NCBI RefSeq assembly: GCF_001431465.1
Contig: NZ_LDJJ01000051.1
Span: 31,135 to 95,134, forward strand
Origin: Stenotrophomonas terrae
Lineage (GTDB): Bacteria > Pseudomonadota > Gammaproteobacteria > Xanthomonadales > Xanthomonadaceae
DNA: 64,000 nt
Direction: 5' to 3'
Shown here one piece after another: positions 7,922 through 15,163 of this stretch; the first letter of the stretch is position 1; every line of letters begins with the position of its first letter. The notes under the pieces were generated by a model. The model ran no database searches. It was not told where the DNA came from and saw only the letters and a program-made list of their open reading frames with translations. Position numbers and translations under genes: made by a program.

Positions 7922-8758
7922 GGGCTTGTTCCTCGTGGATTTGCTGGCAGAGCCGGCCAGTTCGGCGATCACGGACTCAAGTGAGCCGATGCGGTCGGCC
8001 ATGCCGGCCTTTACTGCTGAGGCGCCCACCAACACACCGCCCTTGCCGAAATCGGCAAGCACGGTATCGGCGGTCACGCTGCGATTCTTTGCGACGGCAG
8101 ACACGAACACTTCTGCCAGCGCGTCCACCATCACCTGAGCCTTGCTGCGGCCGTCATCGGTGGCGGGGTCAATGCGCTTGTCGGGCGACTGGCTGGAGAC
8201 GATTTCGATACTGCGCACGCCGGTCTTTGCATCGCGTTCGCTGGTGTCCTGGTAGGACATGACGACGCCGATGGAACCGAGCAGTGCGGTTTCGGAGATG
8301 ACGATTTCGCTGCATGCAGATGCAAGCCAATAGCCGGCTGATGCAACCAACCCACCACCGTATGCGGTGATGGGCTTGATGGCAGTGCCGGCGGCGATCA
8401 TGTCGGCCAGTTCGTTGATGCTGGTGGCGGTGCCGCCCGGGGTGTCGAAATCAAGGACGATGCCCTTGATATACGGGTTGTCCAGTGCGGCCTGGATGTC
8501 GGTAGCAAGCACCTGCGTGCTGGTGGCGCCACTGATCTCGGTGAAGATGTTGGCGTAACGGAACACCGGGCCAGTGACGGGAATGATGGCCACGCCATCG
8601 CGCACGCTTACGTGCCGTGCGTTGTCCAACGGCCGGCCCATGCGCGATTGTAGGGCTTCGGGGTCACCGTAGCGCTGCGCAATGTTGAGCACGTTTTCCA
8701 GCGCCTCGCGCTGGATGAGCCACGGCTGGGACGCAGCAAGCTCAAATGCCTTGCTCAT
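7463..8758 (-). CDS. Head maturation protease (S49 family, lambda gpC-like)
   Basis: A 431-residue protein with an S49 serine peptidase domain in residues ~50-265: VLDFDTPGGTATS, the nucleophile in GGLVASAGYWLAS (Ser140) and a candidate general-base Lys near residue 194 (SSQSPDKRID). Residues 280-431 form a charged, helical scaffold region that can also be made separately. The protease cleaves scaffold and portal during prohead maturation. Start overlaps the portal stop by 4 nt. The same fold is found in the chromosomal sppA in this window, but the two are clearly different subfamilies. Confidence 0.9.
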   Translation of the reverse strand: MSKAFELAASQPWLIQREALENVLNIAQRYGDPEALQSRMGRPLDNARHVSVRDGVAIIPVTGPVFRYANIFTEISGATSTQVLATDIQAALDNPYIKGIVLDFDTPGGTATSINELADMIAAGTAIKPITAYGGGLVASAGYWLASACSEIVISETALLGSIGVVMSYQDTSERDAKTGVRSIEIVSSQSPDKRIDPATDDGRSKAQVMVDALAEVFVSAVAKNRSVTADTVLADFGKGGVLVGASAVKAGMADRIGSLESVIAELAGSASKSTRNKPMGNTKGQVTVSTTDDLRKALAAGHSADQIIIASNDDAVATARAAGVEEGRAAATNEAVAGERTRIAAITALTRKGFEAQMQAAIDGGATPEAFAMSLLKAASDRGITLDAISADTPPAAAHARPADAGSAAVATHRLSTRDVYARRAAATAK

Positions 8759-10389
8759 TGGTTGTTCCTCTTGTCGTTGCCTGCTTCACCTTCGTCATCC
8801 GCCGAAGCCGCGGACGGCGCCGCTGCCGTTCGCTGCTGCGGAACCGGCAAGCCGTAGTCGCGGCGCAGGTTCACTTCGCGTGCGCGCTGCGCGATGACGC
8901 CGGCCCAGTCCTCGCCCGAGGACGCAGCGGTTTCCATGGCTTCGTTGCTGGTGCCGTTCTCGATGCGAAGCTTTGCGGCACGCGCTTCCTTTTCCTCATC
9001 CATCGAGCCCTTAGCAGGGCCGATCCAGATGGAGCGCGACCAGGCACGGCGACGGATTGGATCGGCATAGCCGGGCAGGCTGATGCGGCCGGCGGCAACT
9101 TCTTCATCAAGCAGCAGGCCGTAGAGCGGCTGGCAGAACTGCTGCACCAGGCACCAGCGGCGCAAATTGAAGAAGCGCCACGCTTCGAGCATGGCGGCAC
9201 GGGCGGCGGAGTAGCTGCTGTTGAATTGCAGCAGCAGCACATCGAGCGGGATTTCCAGCGTGGCGCCGATCTGCTTCACAACAGCGGTGAAGAACGGATC
9301 GAAGTTGACGTTGGGCCGCGCGGGGTTGGTGTCATGTACCTTTTCGCCGGGCGCGAGATCCACCACGGCACCATTGCCAAGTGCAACGGAACCATCGTCT
9401 GCCGGGTCATCCAGCACAGGAAGCGGGCTGCCGTTCTCGTCGGTCTCGCCTTCGCCCGCACGTTCAATGAACACGGTGAACATGGCGCTGATGACGGCTG
9501 CCATCAGCTCAGCATCGCCATAGCGGTCGAGCTGCTTGAGAGGCTCCAGCACCGGCGCCAGGTACGGCACACCGCGCAGTTGGCCCGGGCGTTCCTTGTC
9601 GTTCCATACCTGCAACACGCGGCGGCGCCCCGTGGCACCGCCATGGAACGCGTAATACGCCCACGTGGGCGCAGCCATGCCGCTGTTGTCGCCGGGATGC
9701 GTGCTGCGCACCCAACAGCCCATGGGCGTTGCGCCGCGCACTTCAATGCCGTCGCTGCATGTTGGCGTGTCGCCCGCATCGTTGGGATTGCTGATGCGGG
9801 CAGCCTCAATGAGCTGCACCTTCAACTGCACTACGCCACCGGCACGCACTTCACCGGGTGTGAGCGCGAATACATCACCGCCGGCCATGGCCGACATCAG
9901 GCTCAGCGACTGCAAGCCGTAAATGTCGAAGGACGATTCGATGTCGCACTCGGCAGGATCTTCCGCCCAGCTCTCCCAGCGCGTACGCAGGATGCGGTTG
10001 TATTCCTCACCCTGCTCCTGGCTGATGCCAAGCGCTTCAAAATCTACTGACGGGCGGCACATCAGGCCGGTGCCCACCACGCTGGTGCGGCTGCGAACGA
10101 TGGCGGCGCGAGCGATTGGCGAGTTGCGGATGGCATCGAAGCTGCGCGCCCGCAGCACGTTCAGTTCATAGCGCGGGTTGTCACTGCGAGGGCTGCCGGC
10201 GGCTGGATTCCACGACGACATGCTGCGCAGCATGCGCGAGGCACCACGGTGCCTTGTTTCCTGCACGGCTGGCATGGATGCACTGGGGCCGTCCGCCTGC
10301 TGCACGGCCGCGCGCACGGCCGCGCGCACGGCGCGATCCAACTGCACGGCACCATGTAAACGCTCGCGGGCAGTTGCTGCGGTACCCAT
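8755..10389 (-). CDS. Portal protein (lambda gpB family)
   Basis: A 544-residue portal protein. Family blocks include SFDAIRNSPIARAAIVRSRT SVVGTGL-type sequence at ~85-105, the central FTVFIERAGEGE segment and the C-terminal LLQFNSSYSAARAAMLEAWR helix region near residue 395, all typical of lambda-type portals. The dodecamer forms the DNA entry vertex and docks terminase and gpW. Start ATG overlaps the W stop by 1 nt and the end overlaps the protease start by 4 nt. The first ~45 residues (ARAAVRAAVRAAVQQ) are repetitive because of a small direct repeat in the DNA. Confidence 0.93.
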   Translation of the reverse strand: MGTAATARERLHGAVQLDRAVRAAVRAAVQQADGPSASMPAVQETRHRGASRMLRSMSSWNPAAGSPRSDNPRYELNVLRARSFDAIRNSPIARAAIVRSRTSVVGTGLMCRPSVDFEALGISQEQGEEYNRILRTRWESWAEDPAECDIESSFDIYGLQSLSLMSAMAGGDVFALTPGEVRAGGVVQLKVQLIEAARISNPNDAGDTPTCSDGIEVRGATPMGCWVRSTHPGDNSGMAAPTWAYYAFHGGATGRRRVLQVWNDKERPGQLRGVPYLAPVLEPLKQLDRYGDAELMAAVISAMFTVFIERAGEGETDENGSPLPVLDDPADDGSVALGNGAVVDLAPGEKVHDTNPARPNVNFDPFFTAVVKQIGATLEIPLDVLLLQFNSSYSAARAAMLEAWRFFNLRRWCLVQQFCQPLYGLLLDEEVAAGRISLPGYADPIRRRAWSRSIWIGPAKGSMDEEKEARAAKLRIENGTSNEAMETAASSGEDWAGVIAQRAREVNLRRDYGLPVPQQRTAAAPSAASADDEGEAGNDKRNNQ

Positions 10390-10604
10390 CAGTGCGGCAC
10401 CACGTAGGTGACACGTGAGCGGCGGGCGGCAGGCCCGGCCAGTTCGCGGCGCAACTGTGCGATGTACGCATCCAGTTGCTTCATGCCTTCAACCGAATAC
10501 TCGGTGCGCCGGTCGCCGAAGACAAACACGGTGCGCGTCTTGCCCGTGCGCCACGCATGGCGAACTGCAAGTGCTTCTTCGAGTTGTGTCTTGAGATCGG
10601 CCAT
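10389..10604 (-). CDS. Head-tail connector protein (lambda gpW-like)
   Basis: A 71-residue protein (gpW of lambda is 68). MADLKTQLEEALAVRHAWRTGK, followed by a beta hairpin with TEYSVEGMKQLDAYIAQLRREL, is the classic gpW pattern of helix, two strands, helix. It stabilises packaged DNA and lets FII bind the portal. It lies directly before the portal gene and just after a strong intrinsic terminator. Confidence 0.9.
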   Translation of the reverse strand: MADLKTQLEEALAVRHAWRTGKTRTVFVFGDRRTEYSVEGMKQLDAYIAQLRRELAGPAARRSRVTYVVPH

Positions 10605-10630
10605 GGGTTCCAGTCGGTTGGCCGGGGCAC

Positions 10631-10656
10631 AAAAAACCCCGCGCAGTGGCGGGGTT
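10631..10656 (-). terminator. Intrinsic terminator inside the late operon
   Basis: On the minus strand: AACCCCGC-CACT-GCGGGGTT-type GC stem followed by six U (TTTTTT). It ends transcripts coming from the terminase genes before gpW, so the head and tail genes below either need antitermination or a separate promoter in 10605-10630. Confidence 0.8.
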
Positions 10657-10737
10657 GATAGCGGCGAACCCTGCCGCTACCTCATTCTGGAAATATCGCG
10701 TGCGGACGCAACAACTAAGGCTTGCAAATTCACGGGC

Positions 10738-11016
10738 TCACTTGGACGGCGTCGCGAGTGCGCTGCTGCAGCGGTCGATAACTGTCTGCATGAACGGTTC
10801 AAACCGCCGTTCCTCACCTTGGCCGGAGGCATCATGTTTCACGGGAAACGCGCTGCAACAGACGCAAGCCGTATAGGCAAATTCGATGCACGCACCGCCA
10901 TCGCTGGGTTTGACCTTGCGCGCCGGCATATTCCGCCAGCCGGAGCTGCGGCCGTCCTTCCAGACGAATCGCCAGACCAAGGGCCGCTGGCCTGCACATG
11001 TCGCGTTATTCGTCAT
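10738..11016 (-). CDS. Small hypothetical phage protein
   Basis: A 92-residue protein of unknown function. The start ATG overlaps the end of the preceding winged-helix gene (ATGACGAATAA), consistent with coupled translation. It has several Cys (YTACVCCS) and no membrane segment. The codons for AFPVKH overlap a parS-like 16-mer at 10835-10850, so part of the sequence may be constrained as a DNA site. It is the last gene before the intrinsic terminator. Confidence 0.5.
   Translation of the reverse strand: MTNNATCAGQRPLVWRFVWKDGRSSGWRNMPARKVKPSDGGACIEFAYTACVCCSAFPVKHDASGQGEERRFEPFMQTVIDRCSSALATPSK
10835..10850. other. parS-like 16-mer, copy 1
   Basis: TGTTTCACGGGAAACG matches the bacterial parS consensus TGTTTCACGTGAAACA at 14 of 16 positions. 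The left half is an exact parS half; the differing G in the right half is the base found in Noc-type sites (ATTTCCCGGGAAAT). Confidence 0.6.
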
Positions 11017-11230
11017 TGTCCGCTCCTGGCAGTTTCACCCGATAGGCGTTGCGGGGCCGACCGCGCCCGCTCTGCGGCAACGTGCGTCTGGCCACATAGC
11101 CATCCTTGAACAAGTGACTGAGAACGGCAGCCGCTGTTGCGCGATCAAGATCCAGCGTCTTGCTGATGTCGTCGGCACTTGCCTCACCCTGCTCCAGCTG
11201 CTGGAGCACCTGCAGTCGGCGACCGCGCAT
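11006..11230 (-). CDS. Winged-helix DNA-binding protein, small
   Basis: A 74-residue protein consisting of one winged-helix domain: RLQVLQQLEQGEASADDISKT (helix 1-2), LDRATAAAVLSHLFKDGYVA (recognition helix region) and a basic wing GRGRPRNAYRV. This is MarR/Fur-like in outline. Role unknown; it sits in the packaging operon, starting 1 nt into the end of the preceding gene, and could be a late-gene or terminase-related regulator. Confidence 0.65.
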   Translation of the reverse strand: MRGRRLQVLQQLEQGEASADDISKTLDLDRATAAAVLSHLFKDGYVARRTLPQSGRGRPRNAYRVKLPGADNDE

Positions 11231-11859
11231 CAGAGCAGCTCCGCGTCTTCACAAGGCGACGCATAGTTGAATCGCACCCATTCGGATACCGGCACCAGGC
11301 CAAGACCCGCCCCGGCATTGTGGGCCAGTACCGCCGCTTCATCATCCGCACCGGCCGGACCAACCCAGCCACAGGTGCAGTACACGCGCGGGGCGTTGCC
11401 GTGGACGTAGTCGCCGACACCGAGTTCGTGCCTGAAGCTGCTGCGGTCGAGAAGGTTCGGACACGACGCCGCCAGGATCGACCGCGACAGCCCGTGATCG
11501 CCGCAGTCTTTCTGCACAACAAGCGTCTCCCACAACGGCTCGATGGGCATTGCCCCATCCAGGAATGCGCGCGCCGATTTCAGATAGGAGTAGTAGGCCG
11601 AACGTTTCAGCTCCACATTGAAGCGGGCAACGAAGGCGATTCGCTCTTGTTCTGGCCGATCAAGCAGGAGGCATTCCGCGCGCAACACGCCGGCCTCCTT
11701 CCAGCGGCCCTGGCACTCCATGCGCTGGACGATGCGCTCGATGCGGGCCACGTAGGGATTGCGGTGGCCTTCAATGTATTTTGGCGCACCGGATGCTTCG
11801 AAGGCGCCTGCCCAAAGCAGCATCTGCAATTCTGGCGCGGGTTGGGTGTGATGGTTCAT
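11230..11859 (-). CDS. Hypothetical phage protein with C-terminal Cys/His motif
   Basis: A 209-residue protein of unknown function placed directly after the large terminase. ATG 11859 is chosen because GGAG lies 8 nt upstream; the GTG at 11868 has no room for a binding site. The first 130 residues look helical (ARIERIVQRMECQGRWKEAG). Near the C-terminus, YCTCGWVGPAGADDEAAVLA followed by H is a CxCGW...H pattern seen in small phage zinc-binding modules, though only three ligands are obvious. Confidence 0.6.
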   Translation of the reverse strand: MNHHTQPAPELQMLLWAGAFEASGAPKYIEGHRNPYVARIERIVQRMECQGRWKEAGVLRAECLLLDRPEQERIAFVARFNVELKRSAYYSYLKSARAFLDGAMPIEPLWETLVVQKDCGDHGLSRSILAASCPNLLDRSSFRHELGVGDYVHGNAPRVYCTCGWVGPAGADDEAAVLAHNAGAGLGLVPVSEWVRFNYASPCEDAELL

Positions 11860-11870
11860 TGGGCGCACTC

Positions 11871-14174
11871 CTAGCGCTGGCCGTGATGGCGGGTGCCACG
11901 CACGAAACGGCGCGGGCGTTGAGTCTGGGCTTTCCCGCGCAGCACTTCGACAGCGCGGGAGTGGAGGCTGGCCGGGACCGCGCGGGCGACGGGAGTGCCC
12001 TGCTCCGCGCTATGTATGACCAGGAACAGCTCGTTCAGGACGTAAGTTTCTTCCGCAGTGCCACCGACCGCGCCCGACCAAGCAGCGATGTGTTCGGGCA
12101 TAGCGACCACGGCCGGCTCGCGTTCCACGATGCAGACGATGGCGTCGAGGGCGGCACGAACCGACATCGCGACGGGCGCAGGGGGCTGCACGGCCTCTGC
12201 TAATGTTTCACGGGAAACGCTGGTTTCATGCATCGATTTCGACGCCGACCCTGTCGTCGATCTTTCACGGAAAACGCTATTTCCGGAAACGTCGTCAGCG
12301 GGTGAGGCATGTTGTGTTTCACGGGAAACACGCGTCCACTGATCGCCGGCCAGTTCGATGATGCGACGCTCGCGCATATCCCAGTCGGCCGCGCTCTGGC
12401 GGTGGAGACGCAGATCCTGGTGATGGGCGGCGGCGTAGGCGTAGACGAAGGTGTCCAGTGGTTCGTTGCGGACACCGCCACGGATTGGCTCATAGCGGCC
12501 GGTCTTCGGGTTGAACTTCTCGCTGACCAGACCGTTGATGTAGAAGTCGTCGAGATCTTCGCTCAGGTGGATGAGGCGCGCTTCCGGTACGCGGTCGGCA
12601 TCACCGCCCAGGCGCGGGAAGAACCACTGTTTGATGTTGACGGTGCCGACCTGGTAGATGGTTACGCCCTTCTTGTCGAGCTTGCCCTTGTAGTTCACGT
12701 CCTCCAGCTTGGGACGGCCGAGCACGGGAGCGTTGTTGGGCTTGGCGCCGAAGATGCACATGGGCCGGCGGATCAGCTTTTGCCGGCAGTAGTGCTTGAC
12801 GTATTCGGTGCGGTGGCCGCCGGCGTCGATGCAGGTAGCCTCCACCGGGAGGATGGCGCCGCTGATGTGGGCAATGCCGCGGTTGAGCAGATCAGTAAGC
12901 TTGACCCACACCTCCAGCTCGGCCGGATCGCCAGCCAGCTCCACGTAGTCCAGCACCCAGGCGACCATGCCGCGCCCCCAGCCGAGGATGGTAACGGCCA
13001 GGCGGTTGTCCTGCGTATCCACGCCTGCGGTGATGGCGAGGACACCGATAGGCGCTTCGCGCAGATGGTAGACCTCGAGGCGGTCCTTGATGAGATTCGG
13101 CTTGGCTTTGGCGGTGCTCTTGTCTTCCCACGGCTCGGCGAGGCGGTCGTTGATGAAGGTCTTGAGCTTCGCCATGTCGCCCTGGGCGCGCACCCAGCGC
13201 TGCGCCAGTTCCAACCAGCGCGGACCAAGGCCCATGGGGTAGTACAGGCAGTTGGCGTGATAGCCGCGCGTAGCCGCGCCAGGGTTGCCGGCCACCCAGT
13301 GGCCGGCGGCGATCAGCCGGGTCTTCTGGTGTTCTTCGATGACGACACCGCACTCGCGGCACACGTACCAGCAGTGTTTGAGATCCGGCGTCCACTGCAG
13401 TCCGCCCCACTCGAACGGCTGCTCGTGACCGCAGTCCGGGCACGGCCAGTGCCAGCGCCGCTGGTCGGATACGTCGAACAGTTCCGAGACACGGCACAAG
13501 CCGGCGATTTCTGGGGTGCCAACCTTGAAGCGCTTGTACGTGCTTGGGAATGCGGAGGTGCGGCCATCCAGCATTTCGTCCGGGTCATCGCCGCTGCGAA
13601 GTTCGCTGGCGAAGCTCGAAAATTCGTCCGCGAGCAACAGGCCCACCGACGTACTCTTGAGGCGCACCGGGTTGCCGGCATGTTCGATGTAGAGCTGGCC
13701 GCCCTCGAAATCCTTGAACGAACGGCGGTTGGATGACTCGCGGCTGTTGGTGCTGGTGAGCACATGCTGCACGGCCTTGGTGGATTCGATCATCGGGTTT
13801 AGCTTCTGGTCGATCCACTTGTTCGCGGAGATTTCGCCAGGCAGCGCCACCATGATCGGCATCGGGTTCTCGCACATTGTGTAGCCGAGGATGTTGGTTT
13901 CCGTCTCCGATTTGCCGAACTGGATGGGGAACTGGGCTACCACGTCATGCACGCCGCTGCGGGCGCTGAAACAGTCCATCACCTCGACCAGCAGCGGGTT
14001 GCGGGTGTTGTCCCATTCGCCCGGTGAACTGCTGCCCTTCGACGACAACACGCGATGCTCCGTCGCCCACTCGCTGACACGCATGTGCTTGCGTGGCGCG
14101 ATGGCGCGACCGATGGCGCGGCCGATCTCGGTGAGCGCTTCGGCGTACTGGCTCGGGGCAAGGGCGGCGTTCAT
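11871..14174 (-). CDS. Terminase large subunit (lambda gpA family) with extended C-terminus
   Basis: A 767-residue DNA-packaging motor and cos-cleaving nuclease. The ATPase carries an adapted Walker A (QFPIQFGKSE, residues 81-90) and Walker B (LLLADEF, ~179-185). A Cys cluster follows (CPDC 245-248, CREC 272-275), then the nuclease domain with ITAGVDTQDNRL. Lambda gpA has 641 residues; here about 150 extra residues follow position ~615. That extension starts with a Ser/Thr-rich linker repeating VSRET, which is exactly what parS-like DNA encodes, and ends in an Arg-rich tail. Start overlaps the small terminase stop by 4 nt. Confidence 0.93.
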   Translation of the reverse strand: MNAALAPSQYAEALTEIGRAIGRAIAPRKHMRVSEWATEHRVLSSKGSSSPGEWDNTRNPLLVEVMDCFSARSGVHDVVAQFPIQFGKSETETNILGYTMCENPMPIMVALPGEISANKWIDQKLNPMIESTKAVQHVLTSTNSRESSNRRSFKDFEGGQLYIEHAGNPVRLKSTSVGLLLADEFSSFASELRSGDDPDEMLDGRTSAFPSTYKRFKVGTPEIAGLCRVSELFDVSDQRRWHWPCPDCGHEQPFEWGGLQWTPDLKHCWYVCRECGVVIEEHQKTRLIAAGHWVAGNPGAATRGYHANCLYYPMGLGPRWLELAQRWVRAQGDMAKLKTFINDRLAEPWEDKSTAKAKPNLIKDRLEVYHLREAPIGVLAITAGVDTQDNRLAVTILGWGRGMVAWVLDYVELAGDPAELEVWVKLTDLLNRGIAHISGAILPVEATCIDAGGHRTEYVKHYCRQKLIRRPMCIFGAKPNNAPVLGRPKLEDVNYKGKLDKKGVTIYQVGTVNIKQWFFPRLGGDADRVPEARLIHLSEDLDDFYINGLVSEKFNPKTGRYEPIRGGVRNEPLDTFVYAYAAAHHQDLRLHRQSAADWDMRERRIIELAGDQWTRVSRETQHASPADDVSGNSVFRERSTTGSASKSMHETSVSRETLAEAVQPPAPVAMSVRAALDAIVCIVEREPAVVAMPEHIAAWSGAVGGTAEETYVLNELFLVIHSAEQGTPVARAVPASLHSRAVEVLRGKAQTQRPRRFVRGTRHHGQR
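12204..12219. other. parS-like 16-mer, copy 2
   Basis: TGTTTCACGGGAAACG, 14 of 16 matches to parS, inside the terminase coding sequence; encodes VSRET in the protein. Confidence 0.6.
12261..12276. other. parS-like 16-mer, copy 3 (degenerate)
   Basis: TCTTTCACGGAAAACG, 12 of 16 matches to parS; 57 bp from copy 2 and 54 bp from copy 4. It encodes VFRER where the other copies give VSRET. Confidence 0.4.
12315..12330. other. parS-like 16-mer, copy 4 (best match)
   Basis: TGTTTCACGGGAAACA, 15 of 16 matches to the parS consensus, with a single T-to-G change next to the dyad centre. Located in the terminase gene at the junction between the conserved gpA core and the extra C-terminal region. Confidence 0.65.
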
Positions 14175-14818
14175 GCCTTACGCCCCAGCGCGTAGAACTT
14201 CTTCGACGCGGCATCGAGCGCGGCCTCGATGTTGTCGCGCAGCAGGGCGCGGACGTCCTCTTCGCTATCGGTAGCCGCCAGCGCGGCGGCAATGGTGGTG
14301 GGCAGCAGTTCCAGCTTGCGGCGCAGCTCGACTACTGCCTCGGCGACCACGGCGACAACTTCATCGCGAACCAGCAGCTGGCCCATTTCCTGAGCTTCCT
14401 CGCGCAGCACCTTGCGGGCGTTGGCTTCTTCCTTGTCGGCCAGCGCTTTGGCACGGCGCAGCTGATGCGGGCTGTTGATGCTGGCACCGATATCGTCGTC
14501 AGGCTCATCATCGGCACCAGCAGCCCCGGCCGCCACACGCGCGCCACTCGTGCCGCCGTGGATGTCGCGCGCGCCCAGTACCCCAAGCTCACCCGCCTGC
14601 GCCGCACGCGCCGCTGCGTGGCGCTCACGCACGCCTTCCCTGGATGGGTCGCGGGTGCCGTTGATGCGATTGATGGAGGCCTGCACCAGCACACGGCGAC
14701 CGTCCTCGCTCAACACCAGGCGGCCAGCCTTGCGCAGCTCCGTGACGTAGCCCGGGCGCCAGCCCATGTGTGTCGCAAACTCGCGGAAGCCCAGCGTCTC
14801 CACCGCACCCTCAACCAT
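14171..14818 (-). CDS. Terminase small subunit (Nu1-like)
   Basis: A 215-residue DNA-recognition subunit. The N-terminus is a winged-helix module (LGFREFATHMGWRPGYVTELRKAGRLV) of the Nu1/DUF1441 type; the rest is helical and charged, with a C-terminal half (DEVVAVVAEAVVELRRKLEL) suited to oligomerisation and binding of the large subunit. AAGAAGG lies 7 nt before the ATG. The candidate cos region lies directly upstream, as for Nu1 in lambda. Confidence 0.85.
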   Translation of the reverse strand: MVEGAVETLGFREFATHMGWRPGYVTELRKAGRLVLSEDGRRVLVQASINRINGTRDPSREGVRERHAAARAAQAGELGVLGARDIHGGTSGARVAAGAAGADDEPDDDIGASINSPHQLRRAKALADKEEANARKVLREEAQEMGQLLVRDEVVAVVAEAVVELRRKLELLPTTIAAALAATDSEEDVRALLRDNIEAALDAASKKFYALGRKA

Positions 14819-15163
14819 GTTTCACCTTCTTCAAATTTTTTTGATTTGAGGGGTAGAGACCCCCTGCGCACGCGAGAGCGGGCGCTCTGCGGCATTCGGG
14901 CGCGCTTGTCGGATGCGTTGCGGGGACGCGAAATGCGCAAACCCGCGCCGCGCCTACGTCTCTGCGGCATTGCCGGGTCTGCGGGCACATTCCCCGTGCG
15001 GGCGCGGGTGTGAGCGCGAGGGAGGACGGCAGTTCACGCATACGCGCACACGAGGCAGGGCGCAAGAAAGCCGCAATGCCGCAGAGACGTAGCTGTGTCG
15101 TGGTTTCTGCCCGCAAACAACCCGGCAAGTTTGCCGGCAAGCGCAAATTACAGGGGTGCGAAG
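14819..15163. other. Non-coding 345-bp region, candidate cos site
   Basis: No convincing gene is present. The stretch lies between the primase stop and the small terminase start, the position of cos in lambda-like phages. It holds a short A/T block (TTCAAATTTTTTTGATTTGA near 14829), three copies of CTCTGCGGCATT (two direct, one inverted) and a long inverted repeat, features that resemble a terminase-binding cosB-type region. The cut site itself cannot be identified by eye. Confidence 0.45.
14954..15092. repeat. 19-bp perfect inverted repeat in candidate cos region
   Basis: CTACGTCTCTGCGGCATTG at 14954-14972 is repeated as its exact complement at 15074-15092, 101 bp apart. A shorter direct copy of its core, CTCTGCGGCATT, occurs at 14885-14896. 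Confidence 0.85.

Noticed and set aside
12309..13736. 475-codon plus-strand frame antisense to large terminase (similar cases at 5955-7388 and 8746-10050)
   Set aside because: Shadows of terminase, capsid and portal genes whose minus-strand products are clearly conserved.
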